From: an uncultured Verrucomicrobia subdivision 3 bacterium
GTDB lineage: Bacteria; Verrucomicrobiota; Verrucomicrobiia; Limisphaerales; UBA11358
Reading direction: 5' to 3'
DNA length: 64,000 nucleotides
Assembly (NCBI GenBank): GCA_903895255.1
Contig: CAITTG010000001.1
Location: 1 to 64,000 of the forward strand
Part shown: positions 1-7,255 of the stretch, one piece after another
How positions within the stretch are numbered: the first letter of the stretch is position 1
How the letters are laid out: every line of letters begins with the position of its first letter
Notes under the pieces: generated by a model
What the model was told of the DNA's origin: nothing
The model's database searches: none
The model's input: only the letters and a program-made list of their open reading frames with translations
Position numbers and translations under genes: made by a program

Positions 1-2
1 CC

Positions 3-1079
3 TTGCAGGCCACTTTCGTGGATGTGCAGAAGCCGGTGTTGACCATCACCAATCTGGCCTCGGGCCAGCGAGTAAGCAACGCGGTCTTCACCGTCCGGGG
101 GAGCGCGAGCGACAACTGGCAGGTGGCCAGTGTCTGGGTGCAGTTGAATGGCGGCGGTTTTGTCAAAGCCACCGGCACGAACAACTGGTCAGACAGTGTG
201 ACGCCGACCCCCGGGACCAATGTGGTACAGGCCTTTGCCGTGGATTATTCCGGCAATCATTCAACCACCAACAGCGTGGCCTTTCAGTATGTGGTGACCG
301 CGCCCTTGCAGGTGCGGTTGACGGGATTGGGCACCCTTTCACCAAATGACAGCAATGCCGTGCTAGTGATCGGCCAAACCTACAGCTTGACGGTCATCCC
401 GGCCACGGGCTTTATCTTTACGAACTGGCTGGCGACCAATGCCACCACTAGCATTGGCTGGAGCACGAACATGGCCACACTGCAGTTTATGATGGCCTCG
501 AACTTGGTGGTGACGGCGAATTTGGTGGAGGTGACGCGGCCCGTGGTGACGGTGACAAGTCCGAGGGCCGCACAGCGGGTGGGGGTATTGGGGTTGACGG
601 TGGCAGGTACGGCCTCAGATAATTGGCAGGTGACGAATGTGTGGTTTTCCGTGGGCTCGAACGGGTGGCAGCCCGTGATGTCCACGAATGGGTACAAGAC
701 GTGGGCGGCGGCGTTTGTGAGTCTGTCGCCGGGCACGAATGTGATCAAAGTTTATGGGGTCAACCTGGGCGGCATTGATTCGCTGACGAACAGCCTGGCA
801 GTGGTGGCGACGAACCTGGCGGTGCTGCCTACAGCGGTGGCTCAGGAAGTAAAGGCGGCTAATCCGGCGGTGGTCGTCACCGGGACGCGGCTGGAGCCGG
901 ATGGCTTGAAGTTTGAATTGCAAATAAGCGGGGAAGCCAGCGGGATTATCCAAGTCTCCACCAACCTCACGGCTTGGGCCACGGTGGCCCATTTTGCAGG
1001 CACCAATACCACGATCAGTTTTACGGACCCGGGGGCGACCAACTCCGCCAGTCGTTTTTACCGGGCGGTGGAACAATAA
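3..1079 (+). CDS. C-terminal part of a large secreted repeat protein (Ig-like and InlB B-type repeats), 5' end outside window
   Basis: The frame is open from the window edge and its first codon is not a convincing start, so this is the C-terminal part of a longer gene. Two similar Ig-like modules are visible at about residues 9-96 and 180-268. Each contains the pattern G-x-ASDNWQV-x-x-VW and a PGTN-V turn. Between them, at about 100-178, sits an InlB B-repeat-like module (GxGTLSPN ... G-x-x-Y-S-L-T-V-x-PATGFIFTNW). The last 80 residues resemble a C-terminal module often seen in verrucomicrobial secreted proteins (STNLTxW ... FTDPGATN ... RFYRAVEQ). I infer an extracellular or cell-surface adhesion or carbohydrate-associated protein. 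The catalytic or binding part, if any, would lie upstream of the window. Confidence 0.8.
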   Translation: MQATFVDVQKPVLTITNLASGQRVSNAVFTVRGSASDNWQVASVWVQLNGGGFVKATGTNNWSDSVTPTPGTNVVQAFAVDYSGNHSTTNSVAFQYVVTAPLQVRLTGLGTLSPNDSNAVLVIGQTYSLTVIPATGFIFTNWLATNATTSIGWSTNMATLQFMMASNLVVTANLVEVTRPVVTVTSPRAAQRVGVLGLTVAGTASDNWQVTNVWFSVGSNGWQPVMSTNGYKTWAAAFVSLSPGTNVIKVYGVNLGGIDSLTNSLAVVATNLAVLPTAVAQEVKAANPAVVVTGTRLEPDGLKFELQISGEASGIIQVSTNLTAWATVAHFAGTNTTISFTDPGATNSASRFYRAVEQ

Positions 1080-1565
1080 ATTAAATATGGTCAATCAGCA
1101 GGTGTGCGTAATCTCCTGCTTGCCAGCCTGCATAAAGTAGATACAAATTCATTTGTAAATCCAGCGCTGCGGGATTTCTTCTGGACAACTGTCACAACTG
1201 TAGGCCATGAAAGGCTCGGTCCTATAATTATGACCGTAAATTTAAAACAGGCATGATTAATCCGTGCCGGTGTCATGCCGGTGTCAGTCCCCACTATTTA
1301 CATAAGGTTGCATTGCCATGGGCGGCCTCAAACCACTCAATTCCCCGCTGGACGGCCACCTCACGCGCCGGGATGGGGCTGGCCGTTCCTCCGTCGTTAA
1401 GCCGCCCGGGTTGGAAAAGTGTCAATAGTGGCCGCCACTTGCCTAGGTGGACGGGCTGCTCTACCGGCAGCGAAAGGGAATATGCCACTATCACGTACTG
1501 CCCTCCCCGCCAACTTTAAAACCAGGGCTTGACTACTCCGCTTATCTCGCGAATTATCAATTAAA
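1080..1565. other. Non-coding stretch with short direct repeats
   Basis: I see no convincing gene here; open frames of up to 88 codons lack protein-like composition. It contains a perfect tandem copy of TGCCGGTGTCA at 1265-1275 and 1276-1286. That pair opens a longer degenerate repeat whose second copy lies beyond the next gene. No confident promoter or terminator was recognised. Confidence 0.5.
1272..1415 (+). repeat. Imperfect direct repeat, copy 1 (flanks gene 1566-2480)
   Basis: Shares blocks with 2691-2780 in the same order and orientation: CATGCCGGTGTCAGTCC, AAGGTTGC-A/T-TTGCCA, a GGCCAC..TCACG..CCGGG.TGGGG block, and C-G-x-CCGGGTT. Copy 1 carries an extra insertion of about 30-50 bp in the middle. 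The two copies bracket the secreted-protein gene between them. Confidence 0.6.
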
Positions 1566-2480
1566 ATGAACCGCCTGTTCTATATTTCGCTCTGGCTCAG
1601 GTTGAGTCTGATTGCGACTTCACTCCTGCTGCAACTGCGAGCCAGTGCGGCGAACGGACCAGTACTGACCATTACGCAACAGGGCACCAATGTCCTCGTC
1701 GCCTGGCCGGCCGGGAACTACGACTTCGGCGTGCAATGCACCACCAACCTGAACCTCACCGATTGGGCCACGCTTCCCAACGTCGCGCTTGTCGATACCA
1801 ACTACGTGATCACCAACCAGATCGGCAGCAATCCGACCTTCTACCAGTTGATCTCCCCCTGCGGCAACGTCGCCCCGCCCACCCTCGGCCCCGTCCCTTC
1901 CCAGAACCTCACCAGCACCCGTTACGTCACCGTCACCCATACCGTTAAATCGTCCAGCACTGTCGACATCCTTTCTGACCCAAACTTTGTTGTCACCGTT
2001 GTGGGGAATGGCACAAACGTGTTTGACGCCTCCGCCTACGTTGATCAATCGAGCTGCGTCCCGGCCCCGCTGATTTTTCAATGGCAGGTCACCTTTATCC
2101 AGGTTGATGGGTCGGAAATTACTCCTTTTACCGATGCCGGCATCACTGGCTACGTCACCCCCAGGCTCACGATCAACCCCAATTCGATACCGGCCGGAAA
2201 TGCGTATATCGATCTGAAGGTCACCTCCATGCAACACGTGGACCAATTCGCCCAGCAACGCATCTTCTTTACCATTGATTCCACCTCCAGAGTGTCAATC
2301 TCGTATTGGCTATCGTGCAAGGCCACTAAGACACTGTGTGTTCGTACGGACCCCGGCTGCCTCTGCTTTATCCCCTCCCTCCTGCCCACGAGCGAGGCTA
2401 CGGCAGTAAGGCCCGTCATTGCCACTCCTGCCACGAGCACGGCGACGGCAGTCCTAGGGCCGGTTCTGCATGGCCCTTAG
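1566..2480 (+). CDS. Secreted hypothetical protein with an atypical C-terminus
   Basis: Starts at an ATG and opens with a clear signal peptide (Arg near the N-terminus, a hydrophobic core at about residues 8-25, Ala-rich cleavage region ending ASA-AN near 30). Residues 30-95 resemble a module common in verrucomicrobial secreted proteins: GTNVLVAWPAG ... TTNLNLTDW ... NPTFYQLI. The middle part is Thr/Val rich and probably beta-structured. From about residue 240 the composition changes sharply to Cys-, Ser-, Thr- and Pro-rich sequence with no family resemblance, so a frameshift near 2290-2330 or a replaced 3' end is possible. Function unknown. The gene is bracketed by imperfect direct repeats (1272-1415 and 2691-2780). 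Confidence 0.6.
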   Translation: MNRLFYISLWLRLSLIATSLLLQLRASAANGPVLTITQQGTNVLVAWPAGNYDFGVQCTTNLNLTDWATLPNVALVDTNYVITNQIGSNPTFYQLISPCGNVAPPTLGPVPSQNLTSTRYVTVTHTVKSSSTVDILSDPNFVVTVVGNGTNVFDASAYVDQSSCVPAPLIFQWQVTFIQVDGSEITPFTDAGITGYVTPRLTINPNSIPAGNAYIDLKVTSMQHVDQFAQQRIFFTIDSTSRVSISYWLSCKATKTLCVRTDPGCLCFIPSLLPTSEATAVRPVIATPATSTATAVLGPVLHGP

Positions 2481-2494
2481 CCGGAGCCATTCAT

Positions 2495-2636
2495 TTCAAC
2501 CGCAGGTGAATGCAGATAAAAACGGGAGGCGTGGCATGGTGCCGGTCCGCTTTTGATCGGAAACCATTTGGTGTGCCAAATGGCCACGTTTTCCCCCTTT
2601 CCTGATCTGCGTTCATCTGCGTTTATCCGCGGTTAA
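2495..2636. repeat. Inverted-repeat element with nested hairpin (MITE-like)
   Basis: The left arm at 2495-2520 (TTCAACCGCAGGTGAATGCA...) matches the reverse complement of 2602-2636 at about 19 of 26 positions. The arms contain the CGCAGAT..ACGCAGAT wording that I recall from dispersed repeats in many environmental bacterial genomes. Between the arms lies a perfect 8-bp hairpin, CCATTTGG-TGTG-CCAAATGG, at 2564-2583. No reading frame is present, so this is a non-autonomous repeat or a decayed element. Confidence 0.6.
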
Positions 2637-2690
2637 AGTGTTTTTCAACTGCATAGTTTCGGCTTGGATAAGGCCTCAAACTTTCTTGGA

Positions 2691-2780
2691 CATGCCGGTG
2701 TCAGTCCTCACTTGGCGCAAGGTTGCTTTGCCACGGCCACTCTCACGCTCCGGGGTGGGGTCTGGTTAAAACGTCCGGGT
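2691..2780 (+). repeat. Imperfect direct repeat, copy 2
   Basis: Same-orientation partner of 1272-1415, sharing CATGCCGGTGTCAGTCC, AAGGTTGC-T-TTGCCA and the GGGGTGGGGTCTGG and CGTCCGGGTT blocks. It ends just upstream of the promoter-like element at 2813. Confidence 0.6.
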
Positions 2781-2811
2781 TTCTGCCTGCCCGCTTTTTT
2801 CAAAATTTCCC

Positions 2812-3070
2812 TTTGACAACTCATCAGGCGATGCTAACATAAATGAGTAGTTTGGGCGCTTCCACCCGAACTCCACCAGCCGCGGCCAGCCAGTGGCCAG
2901 TCCGCCTTGGCTCCTTGGGTTACGGCGGCGGCGGTTCTTTGACATCGGCCCCCTGGAAAAGGCCCGCTGGCGGTAGGCGTTGTGCAAATCACAGGCCCAC
3001 AGCGATTTAACAAATTAACCAAATAACCCTTTAACCCAATAACGAATAAATCTTCAAGTTTCGCGAAGTT
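2812..3070 (+). repeat. Block-conserved intergenic element, copy A (upstream of DUF1800/DUF1501)
   Basis: Four blocks match the region 31065-31277 in the same order: TTTGACAACTCATCA (2812-2826), CTTTGACATCGGCCCC (2937-2952), AACCAAATAAC (3017-3027) and TCTTCAAGTTTCGCGAAGTT (3051-3070). The spacing between the second and third blocks is 80 here and 78 in the other copy. The sequence between blocks has diverged. The fourth block ends about 200 bases before the downstream start codon; in copy B the distance is about 235. It could be a conserved 5' leader or a small RNA gene. Confidence 0.6.
2813..2840 (+). promoter_or_regulatory. Putative sigma70-type promoter of the conserved element, copy A
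   Basis: TTGACA at 2813-2818, a 16-base spacer, then TAACAT at 2835-2840. The same first block in the second copy carries the consensus TATAAT at the same spacing, which supports a promoter reading. Transcription would run toward the DUF1800 gene. Confidence 0.55.
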
Positions 3071-3271
3071 CCTTCCTTCGGTAAGCCCCAAAAACCCGCT
3101 TATTTTCTCCAATTTTTGGCAAAATGTGCCAAAGTTAGTAAAATCCCCACAGGGGCACCCAATCGTCCAAAAATCAACCGGTAAAAAAGTCCGCTCTCCC
3201 AAACCTCTGGCATTGTTTCCTTTGCTGGTTTGCTGAAACTTTTGCCCCGGCCGCCGCGTCTCAGTTTATGT

Positions 3272-4756
3272 ATGTTAAAGCCGCTGTCACCATCGCGCTG
3301 GGATTACACCACAGCCGCGCATCTGTTGAACCGGGCCGGCTTCGGGGGCACGCCGGCGGAAATCAACCACCTGGTCCAACTGGGCCCCGACCAGGCGGTC
3401 GCCTCGCTGGTGGATTACGAAACCATTCCCGATCCGGTGGTCAACCCCGCCTGGGCGCACCCCGATCCGGACCGCATCAAGCATTATCAGGCCCTGCGCG
3501 ACGCCGCCACGCCCGAGGCGCGCAGGTTGTTGATCCTGGAGCAAAACCAGTTTGTGCAGCGCAGCATGGTGGAATTGCGCGGCTGGTGGCTGCACCGCAT
3601 GGCCTATGGACCCCGTCCTTTCCAGGAAAAAATGGTGCTCTTTTGGCACGGCCATTTTGCGACCAGCGTCGAAAAAGTGCGCGATCCCTATTATATGTGG
3701 CAGCAGAATGACTTGTTCCGCCGTCACGCCACCGGCAACTGGGAATTGCTGCTGCTGGAGTCCGGCAAGGACCCGGCCATGCTGGTCTGGCTTGACCAGG
3801 CCCAGAGCCGCAAGAACCATCCCAATGAAAACTACGCCCGCGAAGTCATGGAACTCTTCAGCCTGGGCGAGGGGCATTACACCGAGAAGGACATCTCCGA
3901 AGGCGCCCGCGCCCTCACCGGCTGGTCCCTGGACCGAATCAATCAGGAGTACGTCTACCGGCCCTTCCTCCATGACAACGGCGAAAAGGTCTTTCTGGGC
4001 CGGCACGGCAACCTGGATGGCGACGACGTCATCGCCCAGATTGTCGCCCAACCCCAGGCGGCGCGCTTTATCACGGGTAAACTCTGGAATTATTTTGCCG
4101 GGCAGATGCCTTCGGAGGAACTGAACGAAGCCCTCGCCGGGGTGTTTCGCGAAAATAACAACAATTTCAAGCCCCTGCTGGAAGTCATGTTCCGCAGCGA
4201 GGAGTTTTACGACGCCGAGATCATCCGCAACCAGGTGAAAAGTCCGGTGCAATGGCTGGTGGGCAGCGTGCGTATGTTGGAATGCGAACTGCCGCCCCCG
4301 ATTCTGTGCATGGGCATGCTGCGGCAGTTGGGTCAGGATTTGTTCAACCCACCCAACGTCAAGGGCTGGGACGGCGGCATCACCTGGATCACCACCAACA
4401 CACTGCTTACCCGGTATAATGACGCCCAGTCACTGGTGCGCGGCACCCCGCCCAATCTGACGGCCGCTGACTTCGCCCCCAAGGCCGGCGGTCAGGGCGG
4501 TCAAAAAGTGGCGCACTTCGCCGCGCAACTGCGCATGGGCGGGGTGGCGCTGGACAAGATTTTCACCCCGGCCGAACTGGCCAACAAAAACGAGCTGGTG
4601 GCGTCGCTCGAACGCCGTCTCCTGCAAGCGCCCCTCTCCGGCCAGCAGGAGCAGACGCTGAATGATTTTCTGGCGGCCAAACCCCAATTAACACACGACG
4701 ATATTTTGACGGTCATTCGACTGGTCATGAGTACTCCCGAATACCAAGTGGCCTAA
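3272..4756 (+). CDS. DUF1800 domain-containing protein
   Basis: This protein of about 494 residues has hallmarks of the DUF1800 family. These are an N-terminal LLNRAGFGG with a following 'AVASLVDYE', a conserved WWLHRMAYGPRPFQEKMVLFWHGHFATS stretch (quoted in part as WWLHRM and FWHGHF), NENYAREVMELFSLG, ARALTGWS, and LGQDLFNPPNVKGWDGG near the C-terminus. The family is usually encoded next to a DUF1501 protein, as here, with 18 bases between the genes. I chose the ATG at 3272 because translation begins directly before the conserved region; an in-frame TTG at 3230 would add 14 residues without a signal peptide. The biochemical role of the family is unsettled. Confidence 0.9.
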   Translation: MLKPLSPSRWDYTTAAHLLNRAGFGGTPAEINHLVQLGPDQAVASLVDYETIPDPVVNPAWAHPDPDRIKHYQALRDAATPEARRLLILEQNQFVQRSMVELRGWWLHRMAYGPRPFQEKMVLFWHGHFATSVEKVRDPYYMWQQNDLFRRHATGNWELLLLESGKDPAMLVWLDQAQSRKNHPNENYAREVMELFSLGEGHYTEKDISEGARALTGWSLDRINQEYVYRPFLHDNGEKVFLGRHGNLDGDDVIAQIVAQPQAARFITGKLWNYFAGQMPSEELNEALAGVFRENNNNFKPLLEVMFRSEEFYDAEIIRNQVKSPVQWLVGSVRMLECELPPPILCMGMLRQLGQDLFNPPNVKGWDGGITWITTNTLLTRYNDAQSLVRGTPPNLTAADFAPKAGGQGGQKVAHFAAQLRMGGVALDKIFTPAELANKNELVASLERRLLQAPLSGQQEQTLNDFLAAKPQLTHDDILTVIRLVMSTPEYQVA

Positions 4757-4774
4757 CCCCCAATTGAGGCACCT

Positions 4775-6118
4775 ATGAAAAACGAAATCACCCTCCAAAC
4801 CCGCCGCCAGTTCCTGCGCACCACCATGCTGGGGAGCGCGCTTTCCTGGACCGTTCCGGCCTTTCTCGCCGACACCTTTTCCGCGCTGCACGCCGGTGCC
4901 GCTGATTCCGCCACCCAGATCGTCACCGGCAAGGACGCCACTATTCTGGTGGTTTTGCAGATGGCCGGCGGCAACGACGGCATCAACACCGTGGTGCCTT
5001 ACTCCAGCGATGATTATCACCGGGCCCGTCCGCGCCTGGGCCTGACCGGCGACCAGATCATCAAAATCAACGGCGACGTGGGCTTCAACGCCGCGCTGGC
5101 GGGCTTCAAGGATTTGTACGATGCCGGGCAATTGTCGGTGATCCAGGGCGTGGGGTATCCCAATCCCAACCGTTCCCATTTCCGTTCGACGGAAATTTGG
5201 CAAACGGCCAGTGACGCCGATCGCATTGAAAAGTACGGCTGGCTAGGCCGCTACTTTGACAATGCCTGCGCCGGGGCGGACCCGACGGTGGGTGTGACCA
5301 TTGGCAACCAGTTGCCGGAGGCGTTTTTCGCGAAGCAACCGAAGGGCATCGTGTTCAACAACCCTCAAAATTACCGGTTTGTTTCCGGGGAGCACGCGAA
5401 GATGGGCGGGGCAGACATGACGGAGGAGTCTTACAAGAAGCTGAATGAGCTGGAAATGTCCGGCAATGCGCCGGAGGACAACTCCGGCGGCAGCATCGCC
5501 TCGCTGCCGGCGGGCATGCCCATGCAGGGCGGCCGGGCGGTGGATTTTATCACGCGCACGGCGCTGGACGCCCAAGTCAGTTCCGACGAGGTGCGGGCCA
5601 TCGCCGCGCGGGTGAAAAATCAGGCGGAATACCCGGCCTCGCAACTGGGCAGTTCCCTGGGACTGGTGTCCAAATTAATCGGCGGCGGTCTGCCCACGCG
5701 GGTTTATTACGTTTCTCAGGGCGGCTATGACACCCATACCAACCAAATTGGCACGCAACAGCGCCTGCTGAAAGACCTCGGCGATTCTCTCAAGGCCTTC
5801 ACCGCGGACTTGAAGGCGCAGGGCAATATGCAACGGGTGGTGGTGATGACCTTCAGCGAATTCGGCCGGCGGGTGGCGGAAAACGCCAATGGCGGCACGG
5901 ATCATGGCGCGGCCGCACCGATGTTTGTCATTGGCAATCAGGTGAAGGCTGGTTTGCTGGGCCGCTATCCCAGCCTGGCACCGGCGGATTTGTACCAGGG
6001 CGATATTCGCTACAACGTGGATTTTCGCAGCATCTATGCGGGACTGCTGGAGGACTGGTTGAAGACGCCGAGCGCGCCGATTTTGGGCCGACAGTTTGAG
6101 AATCTGAAGGTGGTGTGA
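4775..6118 (+). CDS. DUF1501 domain-containing protein (Tat-exported)
   Basis: 447 residues. The N-terminus has a twin-arginine signal, TRRQFLRTT, followed by a hydrophobic segment ending near residue 40, so export by the Tat pathway is expected. The family core is visible: LVVLQMAGGNDGINTVVPY, YHRARPRLGL, GVGYPNPNRSHFRSTEIW, SQGGYDTHTNQ, and VVVMTFSEFGRRVAENANGGTDHGAA near the C-terminus (each quoted in part). DUF1501 proteins are related to the alkaline phosphatase/sulfatase fold. It is almost certainly cotranscribed with the preceding DUF1800 gene. Confidence 0.92.
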   Translation: MKNEITLQTRRQFLRTTMLGSALSWTVPAFLADTFSALHAGAADSATQIVTGKDATILVVLQMAGGNDGINTVVPYSSDDYHRARPRLGLTGDQIIKINGDVGFNAALAGFKDLYDAGQLSVIQGVGYPNPNRSHFRSTEIWQTASDADRIEKYGWLGRYFDNACAGADPTVGVTIGNQLPEAFFAKQPKGIVFNNPQNYRFVSGEHAKMGGADMTEESYKKLNELEMSGNAPEDNSGGSIASLPAGMPMQGGRAVDFITRTALDAQVSSDEVRAIAARVKNQAEYPASQLGSSLGLVSKLIGGGLPTRVYYVSQGGYDTHTNQIGTQQRLLKDLGDSLKAFTADLKAQGNMQRVVVMTFSEFGRRVAENANGGTDHGAAAPMFVIGNQVKAGLLGRYPSLAPADLYQGDIRYNVDFRSIYAGLLEDWLKTPSAPILGRQFENLKVV

Positions 6119-6437
6119 TCTATTAAGAGCCGATGGGAGTAGAAAGCTCCAAACTCAACATCCAAGCGCCAGAGAAAAATCAAAATCCAAGCGGGAAGGG
6201 GGTGTAAACTGGGATTTGTTCGGAAACTCGTTACCTCGTTTCCTACCAGATCATGTGCGAAGGTTTGGCGGGACTCGGACGGTTGCGGGGGGCGAATAAT
6301 GCGGAACTCCTGGACGCCGCTGCGGGAATTGGGGACGGCGGTCACAGACCGCCACTAAAGCTTCAACCTCGGATGGGTACGGATGCAAAAAGACCACGAT
6401 TTAATTGGGATTACAGGAAGTCAGGAGGCAGAGGGAT
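6119..6437. other. Intergenic stretch between convergent genes with a dispersed repeat
   Basis: No gene is supported. At 6137-6190 it contains one copy of a short A/C-rich repeat (CAAGCGCCAGAGAAA followed by ATCAAAATCCAAGCG) that recurs at several other intergenic sites in this window. The rest shows nothing recognisable. Confidence 0.5.
6137..6190 (+). repeat. Dispersed CCAAGCKCCAGAGAAA-type repeat
   Basis: Contains AAAGCTCCAAACTCAACATC, then CAAGCGCCAGAGAAA and ATCAAAATCCAAGC. Close relatives lie at 18285-18335, 38424-38475 and, inverted, 52722-52783. Confidence 0.55.
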
Positions 6438-7067
6438 TTACTGGCCAGGAGTCTGGGGATTGCGCACGCCGCCGAAGACGGTGCGGATGATGGCCCGGGC
6501 CTGGGTTTCATCCAGGGGGCCGTGGCCGACCAGCAAACGATACACCATCGGACCGAAGATCAGGTCCAGCACGAGGTCGCCATCCACACTGGGATGAATT
6601 TCCCCGCGGGCCACGCCGCGCTGCCAGATGATTTTTAAATTCTGGCGGCAGGGTTTGAGAAAGCGTTCGCGGAAAAGCTGGCGCAGTTCGGGATCGCTCT
6701 GGCCCTCGGCGATAAAATGACACAACAGCCGTCCACTGGAATTTTTGTAAAAATCGATGGCGGCCTCGAATTGGATGGTGAAATCATGCTCGGCCGAGCC
6801 GGTGTCGGGAATGGCCACCGCCTCCTGCATGCTGGCGAGGAAAGCATCCAGGGCCACGATGTTTTTGTTGGGCCACCACTTGTAGAGGGTTGCCTTGCTC
6901 ACCCCGGCTTTGCGGGCAATATCCGCAGCCGTGACGTCGCGCAGGGGCCGTTTGGCCAGCAGATTCATGGTGGCGTGCAGAATCGCCGATTCGGCCTCGA
7001 CACTGCGCTGGCGTCCCCGGCGTTTGGCCTTGGGAGCGGGCAGGATATCGGCTGCGCTGATTGACAT
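6438..7067 (-). CDS. TetR/AcrR family transcriptional regulator
   Basis: 209 residues. The N-terminal helix-turn-helix is clear at about residues 25-70: ILHATMNLLAKRPLRDVTAADIARKAGVSKATLYKWWPNK (key parts AADIARKAGVSKATLY). A C-terminal ligand-binding half follows, with a 'GPMVYRLLVGHGPL' segment typical of the TetR_C group. It is transcribed divergently from the Ser/Thr kinase at 7256 with 188 bases between them, so it may control itself and that gene. No clean palindromic operator could be picked out. Confidence 0.9.
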   Translation of the reverse strand: MSISAADILPAPKAKRRGRQRSVEAESAILHATMNLLAKRPLRDVTAADIARKAGVSKATLYKWWPNKNIVALDAFLASMQEAVAIPDTGSAEHDFTIQFEAAIDFYKNSSGRLLCHFIAEGQSDPELRQLFRERFLKPCRQNLKIIWQRGVARGEIHPSVDGDLVLDLIFGPMVYRLLVGHGPLDETQARAIIRTVFGGVRNPQTPGQ

Positions 7068-7255
7068 AATGAGTTGCCTTGTTACTGCAAATTCCCCTCA
7101 ACCAGAATATAGTGTCATAGTCAGCGGGATTTTTCACCAAGTTTTTTCGGTTTTGAACACCTCCCGGGGAGGGTGGTCTGAAAACGGCAAGGCGCGGTTG
7201 GCCGTTGACGAAACCTGGTGGTCCAGTGCAACGTCTTGCCCGGTAATGTCCAATC

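Larger units (their letters stand above)
2481..3271. other. Long intergenic region carrying an inverted-repeat element, a direct repeat and a promoter/leader element
   Basis: No gene is supported in these 790 bases. In order it holds an inverted repeat of a dispersed type (2495-2636), the second copy of the repeat flanking the preceding gene (2691-2780), and a block-conserved element beginning with a sigma70-like promoter (2812-3070). About 200 bases then run to the DUF1800 start codon. Confidence 0.6.

Noticed and set aside
1529-1557. Possible promoter TTGACT-N17-AATTAT before the gene at 1566
   Set aside because: It would place the start point at or beyond the start codon.
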